Shown here piece by piece: positions 8,699-16,007 of a stretch of 19,584 bases of DNA. Position 1 is the first letter of the stretch. Every line of letters starts with the position of its first letter. The notes beneath the pieces are model-generated. The model saw only the letters and a program-made list of their open reading frames with translations. It did no database searches and had not been told where the DNA came from. The position numbers and the translations under genes are program-made. Source of the DNA: Lichenicola sp964247755. GTDB lineage: Bacteria > Pseudomonadota > Alphaproteobacteria > Acetobacterales > Acetobacteraceae. The stretch lies in the NCBI GenBank assembly GCA_964247755.1, contig CAXTVX010000061.1, forward strand, positions 1-19,584, read 5' to 3'.

Positions 8699-9445
8699 CT
8701 AGACGTCGACCATGCCGCCATCGACGAACAGCTCGGCGCCGGTGGTGTAGGAGGAGTCGTCGGAGGCGAGGAACAGCGCCGCCCGCGCCACCTCGTCGGC
8801 CTGCCCGATCCGGCGCAGCGGGATGCTGCCGATCATGGCCTCGGTCATGCCGCTCAGCTGCTCCGCCGACAGCCCGACCTTGCCGAAGATCGGCGTTTCG
8901 ATCGGACCCGGGCTGATGGTGTTGACGCGGATGCGCCGCGGCGCCAGCTCGGTGGCGAAGGTGCGGCCGAACGAGCGCAACGCCGCCTTGGTGGCGGCAT
9001 ACACGCTGCGCGCTTCCCCACCCAGCACGCCGGCCACCGAGCCGGTCAGGATCACCGAGCCGCCGTCCGACAGCACCGGCGCCGCGTGCTTGAGCAGGAA
9101 GAAGGCGCCGCGCACGTTGACGCCGAACAGGACGTCGAACCCCGGCTCGTCCACCGCCCCGATCGGGGCGAACCGGGCGATGCCGGCATTGACGAACAGC
9201 ACGTCGATGCGGCCGTGACGGGCGCGGATGCCCTCCACCAGCGCAGCGCTGGCGGCCGGATCGGCGGCATCGGAGGCGACCACCTCGATGCCGGACAGCG
9301 CGGTCCGCGCCGCCTCCAGCGTCTGCGGATTGGAGCCGGTCACGATCACCGTGGCGCCTTCCGCCTGGAACAGCTTCGCGGTGGCGGCGCCGATGCCGCT
9401 GGTGCCGCCGCTGATGAGGGCGATCTTGCCGTCGAGCCTGGACAT
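8699..9445 (-). CDS. Short-chain dehydrogenase/reductase (SDR)
   Basis: This 248-residue classical SDR is an NAD(P)-dependent oxidoreductase of an unknown alcohol, ketone or keto-acyl substrate. The cofactor motif SGGTSGIG is at residues 12-19, NAG at 86-88, the catalytic serine is S136 and the YAATK motif gives Y149 and K153. The SPGPIETPIF and ELFVDGGM blocks are typical of the family's C-terminal half. I chose the ATG at 9445 rather than 9469 because GGAAAGG lies 8 nt upstream and the protein then starts right before the Rossmann strand. The upstream region has two TetR-like operator sites, so the gene is probably repressed by a TetR-type regulator. No such regulator is encoded next to it. 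SDRs in this setting are often annotated as glucose or FabG-like dehydrogenases, but substrate cannot be assigned. Confidence 0.92.
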   Translation of the reverse strand: MSRLDGKIALISGGTSGIGAATAKLFQAEGATVIVTGSNPQTLEAARTALSGIEVVASDAADPAASAALVEGIRARHGRIDVLFVNAGIARFAPIGAVDEPGFDVLFGVNVRGAFFLLKHAAPVLSDGGSVILTGSVAGVLGGEARSVYAATKAALRSFGRTFATELAPRRIRVNTISPGPIETPIFGKVGLSAEQLSGMTEAMIGSIPLRRIGQADEVARAALFLASDDSSYTTGAELFVDGGMVDV

Positions 9446-9488
9446 GATGCTTGCCTTTCCGATCTGCACAACCTGTTACCCAGCGTTC

Positions 9489-9504
9489 TGTACCGAGCAG
9501 TAGG
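9489..9504. promoter_or_regulatory. TetR-like operator site, promoter-proximal copy
   Basis: TGTACCGAGCAGTAGG closely resembles the more symmetric site at 9542-9557 (shared TACCG...GTAGGAA), offset by 53 bp. It lies about 44-59 nt upstream of the SDR start. It overlaps a weak candidate promoter read on the minus strand (TTCCAC, 16 nt, TACAGA), a position suited to repression. Confidence 0.4.
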
Positions 9505-9541
9505 AAAGGTGGAACGCCCACACCGCAGCGTCAAGCCTTTC

Positions 9542-9557
9542 CCTACCGGTCGGTAGG
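9542..9557. promoter_or_regulatory. TetR-like palindromic operator, distal copy
   Basis: CCTACCGGTCGGTAGG has 6-bp perfect inverted arms (CCTACC/GGTAGG) around a 4-nt centre. This is a form common among operators of TetR-family repressors that control adjacent oxidoreductase genes. It sits about 100 nt upstream of the SDR start and about 5 helical turns from the second copy at 9489. It could serve the SDR gene or a plus-strand transcript. Confidence 0.5.
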
Positions 9558-10026
9558 AATTGCCAAGCTGGGTGCTCGTCGACAGCCCTTGCCGGCATTC
9601 CCGTAATCCGGCGCGGCCATCGCGAGCATCCTCGACCGGCTGCCCCTGCCGCACCAGGTCGCCTGCGCAACGGAAGCGGCGCTGGCGCGTGCCGGGCCGT
9701 CGTCGCGTCCCGCCGTCACCGGTCACGGCATCCGGTCGGCGTGAGCGAAAGCGTGCCGCGCGTGCCCGCCGATCTGCAGCCCGCCTGTTCGGCAAGCTGG
9801 CGACAGGACCGTCCCGGCGCAGCAGGTTCCTTGTCGGCAACACCGAACGGACAGGACCTGCGGGTCATCGACCTGGATGTCCATCCCGCCGGATGAGCCC
9901 GTCGCAGATCCACGACAGCCTCTGCCTCCCGCCACGAACGCCGACGCTACCGGATCCCGTTCACGATCACGCGGACCCCCGCAGCGTCGATGCCTTCCAG
10001 GTGGCGCAACACCGCTGGTGCAAGGA
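9558..10026. other. Gene-free stretch
   Basis: I see no credible gene here. Open frames on both strands give Arg/Pro/Ser-rich translations without recognisable motifs. Short plus-strand segments read a little protein-like, around 9617-9742 (AAIASILDRLPLPHQVACA) and 9970-10030 (ending QVAQHRWCKD). They could be remnants of decayed genes, but none can be named. Base composition is slightly less extreme than in the genes on either side. Confidence 0.4.
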
Positions 10027-10055
10027 CTGACACAGCCTTTCGCTGGCGCTAGGGT
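10027..10055 (+). promoter_or_regulatory. Candidate sigma-70 promoter for the sugar-acid unit
   Basis: CTGACA (10027-10032) and TAGGGT (10050-10055) are separated by 17 nt, upstream of the MFS transporter gene. The -35 matches consensus in 5 of 6 positions and the -10 in only 3 of 6. A start point near 10062 would leave a leader of about 75 nt. Confidence 0.35.
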
Positions 10056-10136
10056 GGAAGCACAGCCGGAACTCGTCCCACGGGAAACATCGGACGTCGC
10101 GCGCCGTCGGAGGCGTCGGCGCAACGGAGGGTGAAG

Positions 10137-11453
10137 ATGAGCGATCCGGATGCCGCGATCATACGCAGGCTGACCTGGCGCCTCCTCCCGCTCCTGACGT
10201 TCTGCTACTTCATTTCCATCATCGATCGCGCCAACATCGGCGTCGCTGCGCTGACGATGAACCGAGACCTCCGGCTGAGCTCGACCGCCTTCGGAGTCGC
10301 CGCCGGCATCTTCTTCATCCCCTATGTGCTGCTGGAACTGCCCTCCAGCCTCGCCCTCGCCCGGTTCGGCGCGCGGCTCTGGATCGCGCGGATCATGTTC
10401 ACCTGGGGCCTAGTCTCCGGCGCCCAGGCCTTCGTCTGGAACGCACACAGCCTGTATGTCGCGCGCGCACTGCTGGGCGCGGCGGAAGCCGGGTTCGTTC
10501 CCGGCGTCATCTTCTACCTCACGCTCTGGTTCCCCTCCGCCTACCGCGGACGCGTCATCGCGGCCTTCTTCACCGGCATCCCGATCGCGCTCGCTTTCGG
10601 CACACCGGTTTCCGGCCTGCTCCTGCAACTGGACGGCGTGCTGGGGCTGCACGGCTGGCAATGGATGTATCTCGCGGAAGCGGTCCCCGCCCTGATCCTG
10701 GCCGTGGCGATCCCGTTCGTCCTGCCCGCCGGTCCCGACACCGCCCGCTTCATCACCCCGGACGAGCGGGCTCACCTGAACGGCCGCCTCCTCGCCGAAA
10801 GACGGCAGCGGGAAAGCCGTTTCGACGGACATGGCGGCCTGCTGCAGACCTTGTTCAGCGCCCGCGTGCTGATGCTGTGCCTGGCCTATTTCGGCCTGGT
10901 CAACCTGAACGGCGCCGTGAGCACCTTCCTGCCACAGATCCTCAAGCAGTTCGGCGGCATCAGCAACCTGCAGGCGACGTTTCTGACTGTCCTGCCCTAC
11001 GCCTTCGGATTCCTCGGCATGGTGGTGCTGGGACGGCTTGCGGATCGCCCCGGCCGCCGCGGGCTGGCCATCTATGCGTCGCTGGTCATCTCGATCATCG
11101 GCCTGGTCGCGTCGTCCGCGACGGACGACCCGGTTCTCAAGGTCATCGCGCTCTGCTTCGGTGCCATCGGGGTGTTCGGCTGCATGCCGGTGTTCTGGGG
11201 CCTGCCGACCGGCCTGCTGTCCGGCACGGCCGCCGCGGGCGGCATCGCGCTGGTGAACTCGCTCGGCAACCTGTCGAGCGTGGTCAATCCCTGGGTGATC
11301 GGCAGGGTGCGCGACGCCACCGGCAGCTTCAACGGCGGCCTGCTCTGGCTGGCTGCGATGGCGTCGCTGTCGATCGTCGCGGTCACGGCCATCTTCCTGA
11401 CCTGGGGCTCCAGCCAGCCGGGCCGGGCCGACCCCGTTGCGGAGGGCAACTGA
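10137..11453 (+). CDS. MFS transporter, anion:cation symporter (ACS) family
   Basis: This 438-residue inner-membrane transporter has about 12 hydrophobic segments. The N-terminal pattern ISIIDRANIGVAALTMNRDLRLSSTAFGVAAGIFFIPYVLLELPSS and then RFGARLWIARIM is that of ACS-family carriers of organic anions such as tartrate, galactonate, hexuronates and phthalate. A hydrophilic loop (about residues 205-245) separates the two six-helix halves. GGAGG lies 6 nt before the ATG at 10137, whereas the in-frame GTG at 10131 directly abuts GGAGG and is a poor start. The next gene, a sugar-acid dehydratase, begins 2 nt after the stop, so the likely cargo is the dehydratase's substrate, a sugar acid. The exact substrate is not determined. 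Confidence 0.92.
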   Translation: MSDPDAAIIRRLTWRLLPLLTFCYFISIIDRANIGVAALTMNRDLRLSSTAFGVAAGIFFIPYVLLELPSSLALARFGARLWIARIMFTWGLVSGAQAFVWNAHSLYVARALLGAAEAGFVPGVIFYLTLWFPSAYRGRVIAAFFTGIPIALAFGTPVSGLLLQLDGVLGLHGWQWMYLAEAVPALILAVAIPFVLPAGPDTARFITPDERAHLNGRLLAERRQRESRFDGHGGLLQTLFSARVLMLCLAYFGLVNLNGAVSTFLPQILKQFGGISNLQATFLTVLPYAFGFLGMVVLGRLADRPGRRGLAIYASLVISIIGLVASSATDDPVLKVIALCFGAIGVFGCMPVFWGLPTGLLSGTAAAGGIALVNSLGNLSSVVNPWVIGRVRDATGSFNGGLLWLAAMASLSIVAVTAIFLTWGSSQPGRADPVAEGN

Positions 11454-11455
11454 CC

Positions 11456-12646
11456 ATGCGCATCACGGCCGTCCGCCTGCGCCGCCTGACCGGCACCATT
11501 CCCACCCAAGCCGGGTTCTGGGAGGAGCGGCTGGTGCGCCCGATCGACATCTATGACGAGTATCGCCACCGGCCGGACCACGAGGGCGGCGTGCAGGGCG
11601 CCACGGGCTTCCACATCTCGTCGGTGTTCCTGGAGATCGAGACCGATGACGGAATCCTGGGCCGCGCCGGACCGGTCACGGAATCGGTTGCCTACATCGT
11701 CGCATACAGGCTGAGGCCGATGCTGATCGGCCAGGACCCGATCGCGGGCGAGAAGCTCTGGGACCAGATGCACCGGATGATGGTGCACGGCCGCCAGGGA
11801 GAGGCGATGCTGGCGATCAGCACCGTCGACTGCGCGCTATGGGACATCCGGGGCAAGTGGCTGGGCCAGCCGGTCTACCGCCTGCTCGGCGGCCCGACGC
11901 GCGAAACGATCCCGGCCTATGCCTCCATGCTCGGCTATGCCGTGCTGGATGCGGGCCGGGTCCGGGAGCGGGCGCAGGAGTTCAAGGCGCTCGGATACCT
12001 GGCGCAGAAATGGTTCTTCCGCCACGGGCCGATGAGCGGCAAGGACGGGCTGGACAGGAACGTCGAGCTCGTGCGGACCGTGCGCGAGGCAGTCGGCGAG
12101 GAGTACGACCTGATGTTCGACTGCTGGCAGTCGATGAACGTCGGCTACGTGGTGACGCTGGCCGAGCGCATCACCGAGTACCGGCCGCGCTGGCTCGAGG
12201 AATGCGCCATGCCCGACCGCATCGACAGCTACCGTGACCTGAAGCAGCGGATCACCATTCCACTGGCCGGTGCCGAGCACGAATACACAAGGTGGGGGTT
12301 CAAGCGCTTCATCGACGCCGGAGCGCTCGACGTGCTGCAACCCGACATCTACTGGTGCGGTGGCCTGTCGGAAACCCTCAAGATTGCGGCCCTTGCAACC
12401 GCGAACGACCTGGTCACGATCCCGCACGGCGACTCGCCTTCGGCAACAATTCATTTCTCGCTGACGCAGTCGCCGATCCACACGCCGTACCAGGAACATC
12501 TGGTGAAGTGGAGCCTCATCCGTCAGCACTTCCTCGCCGACCCGACAGTGCCCGTGAACGGGCTCATCCATGCACCGCAGCAGCCAGGCATGGGACTGGA
12601 TCTGGACCGGTCGAGGATCGAGACGGACGAGAACATCTTCTCCTGA
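11456..12646 (+). CDS. Enolase-superfamily sugar-acid dehydratase, RhmD-like (mandelate racemase group)
   Basis: This 396-residue cytoplasmic enzyme has an N-terminal capping domain (residues 1-130) followed by a TIM barrel. Metal ligand positions are visible as D222 (FDCW), E248/E249 (WLEEC) and E274 or E276 (GAEHEYTRWGF), with a general acid/base candidate at H324 (IPHGDS). The block order and the C-terminal VPVNGLIHAPQQPGMGLDLD recall L-rhamnonate dehydratase. These enzymes remove water from a sugar acid to give a 2-keto-3-deoxy acid. The ATG at 11456 has GGAGGG 9 nt upstream, inside the end of the transporter gene. L-rhamnonate is only one possible substrate. Divergence in the N-terminal specificity loop (residues 18-50, with many acidic, His and Tyr residues) leaves it open. 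Confidence 0.88.
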   Translation: MRITAVRLRRLTGTIPTQAGFWEERLVRPIDIYDEYRHRPDHEGGVQGATGFHISSVFLEIETDDGILGRAGPVTESVAYIVAYRLRPMLIGQDPIAGEKLWDQMHRMMVHGRQGEAMLAISTVDCALWDIRGKWLGQPVYRLLGGPTRETIPAYASMLGYAVLDAGRVRERAQEFKALGYLAQKWFFRHGPMSGKDGLDRNVELVRTVREAVGEEYDLMFDCWQSMNVGYVVTLAERITEYRPRWLEECAMPDRIDSYRDLKQRITIPLAGAEHEYTRWGFKRFIDAGALDVLQPDIYWCGGLSETLKIAALATANDLVTIPHGDSPSATIHFSLTQSPIHTPYQEHLVKWSLIRQHFLADPTVPVNGLIHAPQQPGMGLDLDRSRIETDENIFS

Positions 12647-12668
12647 CGCCGACGCCGCGCCGCCGCGG

Positions 12669-13805
12669 TCAGGCGTCGAGCGCGGTCCAGACCCCTCCGG
12701 CCCGGCCCGACGCCACCACCGCCTCGATGAAGGCGACGCCGGCGACGCCGTCCTCTATCCCGGGCAGCAGCCCGTCCGGCGCGCCCTGCCCCTGCAGCAG
12801 GTCGGCGGCGTCCGCGTAGATCTGCGCGAACCCTTCCAGGTAGCCTTCCGGGTGCCCGGCCGGAATCCGCGTCGCCCGGCCCGCCGCCTCAGACAGGCCG
12901 CCCAGTCCGCGATACAGGATGCGCGGCGCCTCGCCGAGCCGTGTCACGCGGAGCTGGTTCGGATGCTCCTGCGACCAGTCCAGCCCGCCCTGGTCGCCAT
13001 ACACGCGCAGCCTGAGCCCGTTCTCGTGCCCGACCGCGACCTGGCTGCACCACAGCACGCCCCGCGTGCCGCCCTCGAAGCGCAGCAGCACGCGCGCGTC
13101 GTCGTCGAGCCGGCGGCCGGGCACGAAAGAGGACAGGTCGGCCAGCAGCGACTCCACCCGCAGCCCGGACACGAAGCCGGCGAGGTGGTGCGCGTGCGTG
13201 CCGATGTCGCCGACGCTGCCGGCCGGACCCGAGCGGGACGGGTCGGTGCGCCAGGCCGCCTGCTTCTGCCCGCTCGCCTCCAGGTCGGTCGCCAGCCAGT
13301 CCTGCGCATACTCCACCTGCACCACCCGGACCCTGCCGAGCGCACCGCCCCGGACCAGCGCACGCGCCTCCCGCACCATCGGATAGCCGCTGTAGTTGTG
13401 GGTGAGCACGAACGGCAGCCCCGATGCCCGCACCGCCTCGCGCAGCGCACGCGCGTCGGACAGCGACGTCGCCAGCGGCTTGTCGCAGATCACCGGGATG
13501 CCGTGCTCCAGGAACGCGCGGCAGATCGCCACGTGGCTGTCGTTGGGCGTGACCACCGACACCACGTCGATGCGGTCCTCCCGCGCCGCCTCCTGTGCCG
13601 CCATCTCGGCATGGCCGCCATAGGCACGATCGGGGGGAACGTGCAGCGCCGCCGCGGAGGCACGGCTGCGCTCCGGATCCGACGAGAACGCGCCTGCGAC
13701 CAGCTCATAGCGGTCGTCGATCCGCGCCGCGATCCGGTGCACCGCGCCGATGAACGAGCCGGTCCCGCCGCCGACCATGCCCAGCCTGAGCCGACGTCCG
13801 CTCAC
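12669..13805 (-). CDS. Gfo/Idh/MocA-family oxidoreductase
   Basis: This 378-residue NAD(P)-dependent dehydrogenase probably acts on a sugar, cyclitol or glycoside. An N-terminal Rossmann fold (GMVGGGTGSFIG, residues 9-20) is followed by the cofactor/substrate lysine in CDKP (K109, in place of the usual EKP). The catalytic segment GDIGTHAHH has D200 and H204. The GTG start at 13805 overlaps the upstream isomerase stop by 4 nt (GTGA). The open frame upstream of it is shadow sequence. The gene is last in the five-gene sugar operon and converges on the dehydratase gene, with stops 22 nt apart. The overlap with a TIM-barrel isomerase suggests the two act in consecutive steps. Confidence 0.92.
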   Translation of the reverse strand: MSGRRLRLGMVGGGTGSFIGAVHRIAARIDDRYELVAGAFSSDPERSRASAAALHVPPDRAYGGHAEMAAQEAAREDRIDVVSVVTPNDSHVAICRAFLEHGIPVICDKPLATSLSDARALREAVRASGLPFVLTHNYSGYPMVREARALVRGGALGRVRVVQVEYAQDWLATDLEASGQKQAAWRTDPSRSGPAGSVGDIGTHAHHLAGFVSGLRVESLLADLSSFVPGRRLDDDARVLLRFEGGTRGVLWCSQVAVGHENGLRLRVYGDQGGLDWSQEHPNQLRVTRLGEAPRILYRGLGGLSEAAGRATRIPAGHPEGYLEGFAQIYADAADLLQGQGAPDGLLPGIEDGVAGVAFIEAVVASGRAGGVWTALDA

Positions 13806-14854
13806 AGCCCGAGCATCCGCTGGTTCGCGTCGAGGTCGGTGCCCCCGGACGCGAAGTCGTCGAACGCCCGTTCCGTCACCGGGATGATGTGGCGTCGGAT
13901 CAGCGCCGCCCCTTCCCGCGCGCCCACCTCGGCATCCTTCATGCAGCACTCCCATTCCAGCACGGCCCAGCCGTCGAAATCGTGCCGCGTCAGGGCAGAG
14001 AACACCGCGGTCAGGTCCACCTGGCCGTCGCCGAGCGAGCGGAACCGGCCGGGGCGATCGATCCAGTTCTGGTAGCCGCCATACACCCCCGAGCGCGCGC
14101 TCGGCCGGTACTCCGCATCCTTGACGTGGAACGCCCGGATCCGCTGGTGGTACACCTCGATGAAGCCGACATAGTCCATGACCTGCAGCACGAAGTGGCT
14201 CGGGTCGTACAGGATGTTGCAGCGCGGATGCCCGCCCACGCGGTCGAGCAGCATCTCGAACGTGGTCCCGTCATGCAGGTCCTCGCTCGGATGCAGCTCG
14301 AAGCAAACGTCGCAGCCGGCATCGTCGAACGCGTCCAGGATCGGCCGCCAGCGCGACGCGAGCTCGTCGAACGCCGCCTCCACCAGCCCCGGCGGCCGCT
14401 GCGGGAACGGATACAGGAACGGCCAGGCCAGCGCGCCGGAGAAGGTCGCGTGCGCCGACAGGCCCAGCCGTCGCGACGCCCGCGCCGCCAGGTGCAACTG
14501 CTCGACCGCCCATTCCTGTCGCGCCGCCGGCCGTCCGCGCACCGACGGATCGGCGAACCCGTCCACCAGAGTGTCATAGGCCGGATGCACCGCGACGAGC
14601 TGGCCCTGCAGGTGCGTCGACAGCTCGGTCAGCGCGACCCCCGCCTCGGCAAGCGTGCCCCGCACCTCGTCGCAATACGCGTCGCTGTCCGCGGCCAGGC
14701 GCAGGTCGAACAGCCGCCTGTCCCAGCTCGGGATCTGCACCCCCTCGAAGCCGCATCCCCTGGCCCAGGCGGCGATCGCGGCAAGCGAGTTGAACGGCGC
14801 CGCGTCACCGGCGAACTGCCCGAGAAACAACCCCGGTCCCTTCAAAGTTTTCAT
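13802..14854 (-). CDS. TIM-barrel sugar isomerase/epimerase (xylose isomerase-like)
   Basis: This 350-residue protein belongs to the AP-endonuclease-2/xylose-isomerase-like TIM-barrel family. It starts MKTLKGPGLFLGQFAGDAAPFNSL. Candidate divalent-metal ligands at strand ends are E186 (CFELHPSEDLHDG), D217 and H220 (LYDPSHF), H243 (FHVKDAEY) and E300 or E302 (LEWEC). The ATG at 14854 has GGAGG 5 nt upstream. The longer open frame is not protein-like and runs through a 168-bp inverted-repeat element. Family members isomerise or epimerise sugars and cyclitols (IolE- or IolI-like), and some act on 3-keto-glycosides. It overlaps the next gene by 4 nt, so the two are probably made together. The substrate is unknown. 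Confidence 0.9.
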   Translation of the reverse strand: MKTLKGPGLFLGQFAGDAAPFNSLAAIAAWARGCGFEGVQIPSWDRRLFDLRLAADSDAYCDEVRGTLAEAGVALTELSTHLQGQLVAVHPAYDTLVDGFADPSVRGRPAARQEWAVEQLHLAARASRRLGLSAHATFSGALAWPFLYPFPQRPPGLVEAAFDELASRWRPILDAFDDAGCDVCFELHPSEDLHDGTTFEMLLDRVGGHPRCNILYDPSHFVLQVMDYVGFIEVYHQRIRAFHVKDAEYRPSARSGVYGGYQNWIDRPGRFRSLGDGQVDLTAVFSALTRHDFDGWAVLEWECCMKDAEVGAREGAALIRRHIIPVTERAFDDFASGGTDLDANQRMLGL

Positions 14855-14868
14855 GAAGGCCTCCGCGC

Positions 14869-15036
14869 AGAGCACGTTCGAGAATGGAGTGTGCCGAGTG
14901 AAAATGACGCGCTGGCGCGGCACGGCCGGCGTGTCTTTCGAGAACCGGAGCGGAGCGGCCGTCTGGCCGTGAGCCTCGGCAAGCGCGAGACAAGGCACGT
15001 CGGATCGCCGGCACAGCGCATTCTCGAACGTGCTCT
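14869..15036. repeat. 18-bp perfect inverted repeat spanning the gap inside the sugar operon
   Basis: The arms at 14869-14886 and 15019-15036 are exact reverse complements (left arm AGAGCACGTTCGAGAATG), with 132 nt between them. On the minus-strand mRNA, the first arm begins at the last base of the binding-protein stop codon. The second arm ends about 4 nt before the isomerase's GGAGG ribosome-binding sequence. An 8-nt piece of the arm (TTCGAGAA) recurs inside the loop at 14937-14944. No target-site duplication is visible. Confidence 0.9.
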
Positions 15037-15986
15037 CAGAATGGCGAGTTCGGGTCGTAGTATTCCCGGGCATTGTCCTTGGTGATCAGCACCGTCGACA
15101 GCAGCAGCGTGCCGCGCACCGCCGCGTTGGCCATGAAGTGCGCCGCGGTGAGGTCCATCGCCGTCTTGACCATGGCGGGTGGGTAGGACACGTCGATCGG
15201 CATCATCGCGTTGCCGTCCATCACGCCCTTGATCACCTCCTTCATGCCGGCGCCGCCGACCACGAAGCGGATGTCGGTGCGCTTGGCCTGCGCGATCGCA
15301 CGCAGCGCCCCCTGCGCCACGTCGTCGTCCGCCGCCCACACCGCGTCGATGTGCGGGTGCTTGGCCAGGAAGTCCTGCATCACCCGGAAGCCCTGGTCGC
15401 GGCTCCAGTTGGCGAACTGCATGTCCAGCACCTTCACCCCGGTGCCGGCGATCGCGCGCTGGAACCCGTCCACGCGCTGCGTGTCCACCACAGTGGGGAT
15501 GCCGCGCATCACCACCACGTCGCCATGCCCACCGAGCGCCTGCACGAAATACTTCCCCGACACCACGCCGTACTCGGGATTGTTGCCGGCGACATACACG
15601 TCCTGGATCGACGGGTCGGTCAGCCCGCGGTCGACCACCGCGATGAACGTCCCGTTCTGCTTGACCCGTCGCACCGCCCCGGTGAGCTGGGCAGAATCGT
15701 AGGGCAGCACCACCAGCGCGTCCGGCCTGCTGCCGGCGCTGAGGTCCTCCAGTGCGCTCGCCTGGTCGGCAGCGCTGGCCGACGACTTCACGATCACGGT
15801 GAGCCCCGGATACGCGTGCTCCAGGGCGGCCGCCTCCTGCTTGGCGTCGTACAGCACGCCGCCGGTCCAGCCGTGGTCGGCGGTCGGCACCGACACCGCG
15901 ATGGTGACGTGCGCCGGCGCCGCCGCCCTCGCAGTGGCGGCGGCAAAAGGCAGCATCAGGGCCGCCAGCAGCACCGTGGTACGCAT
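15036..15986 (-). CDS. Sugar ABC transporter periplasmic binding protein
   Basis: This 316-residue exported protein has a clear signal peptide: MRTTVLLAALMLPFAAATARA with cleavage likely after residue 21 (ARA), then mature APAHVTIAVSV. The fold is the ribose/galactose-binding (periplasmic binding protein type I) class, with blocks VVLPYDSAQL, VVDRGLTDPSIQDVYVAGNNPEYG, DAVWAADDDVAQGAL and MMPIDVSYPP. It captures the sugar for the permease and ATPase encoded just upstream. GGAGGAA lies 6 nt before the ATG. The gap to the permease is 21 nt. The following gene is separated by a long inverted repeat, which may adjust relative expression. Ligand identity is not readable from the sequence. Confidence 0.93.
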   Translation of the reverse strand: MRTTVLLAALMLPFAAATARAAAPAHVTIAVSVPTADHGWTGGVLYDAKQEAAALEHAYPGLTVIVKSSASAADQASALEDLSAGSRPDALVVLPYDSAQLTGAVRRVKQNGTFIAVVDRGLTDPSIQDVYVAGNNPEYGVVSGKYFVQALGGHGDVVVMRGIPTVVDTQRVDGFQRAIAGTGVKVLDMQFANWSRDQGFRVMQDFLAKHPHIDAVWAADDDVAQGALRAIAQAKRTDIRFVVGGAGMKEVIKGVMDGNAMMPIDVSYPPAMVKTAMDLTAAHFMANAAVRGTLLLSTVLITKDNAREYYDPNSPF

Positions 15987-16007
15987 CCTCGTTTCCTCCC
16001 CCGTGCC

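Noticed and set aside
9346..9843. Minus-strand open frame that could have been a regulator upstream of the SDR gene
   Set aside because: It has no helix-turn-helix pattern, it covers the operator sites and it overlaps the SDR start in another frame.
9560..10030. Plus-strand open frame of 156 codons in the gene-free stretch
   Set aside because: It is Arg/Pro/Ser-rich with no motif, no ribosome-binding sequence and no family resemblance that I could defend.
12647..12668. Terminator between the convergent dehydratase and oxidoreductase genes
   Set aside because: The gap is only 22 nt. A 6-bp GACGCC/GGCGTC pair brackets it, but the loop is long and no T-run follows.
14869..15036. Insertion sequence bounded by the 18-bp inverted repeats
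   Set aside because: The 132-nt interior is too short for a transposase and no target-site duplication is visible. A MITE remains possible and is covered in the findings.
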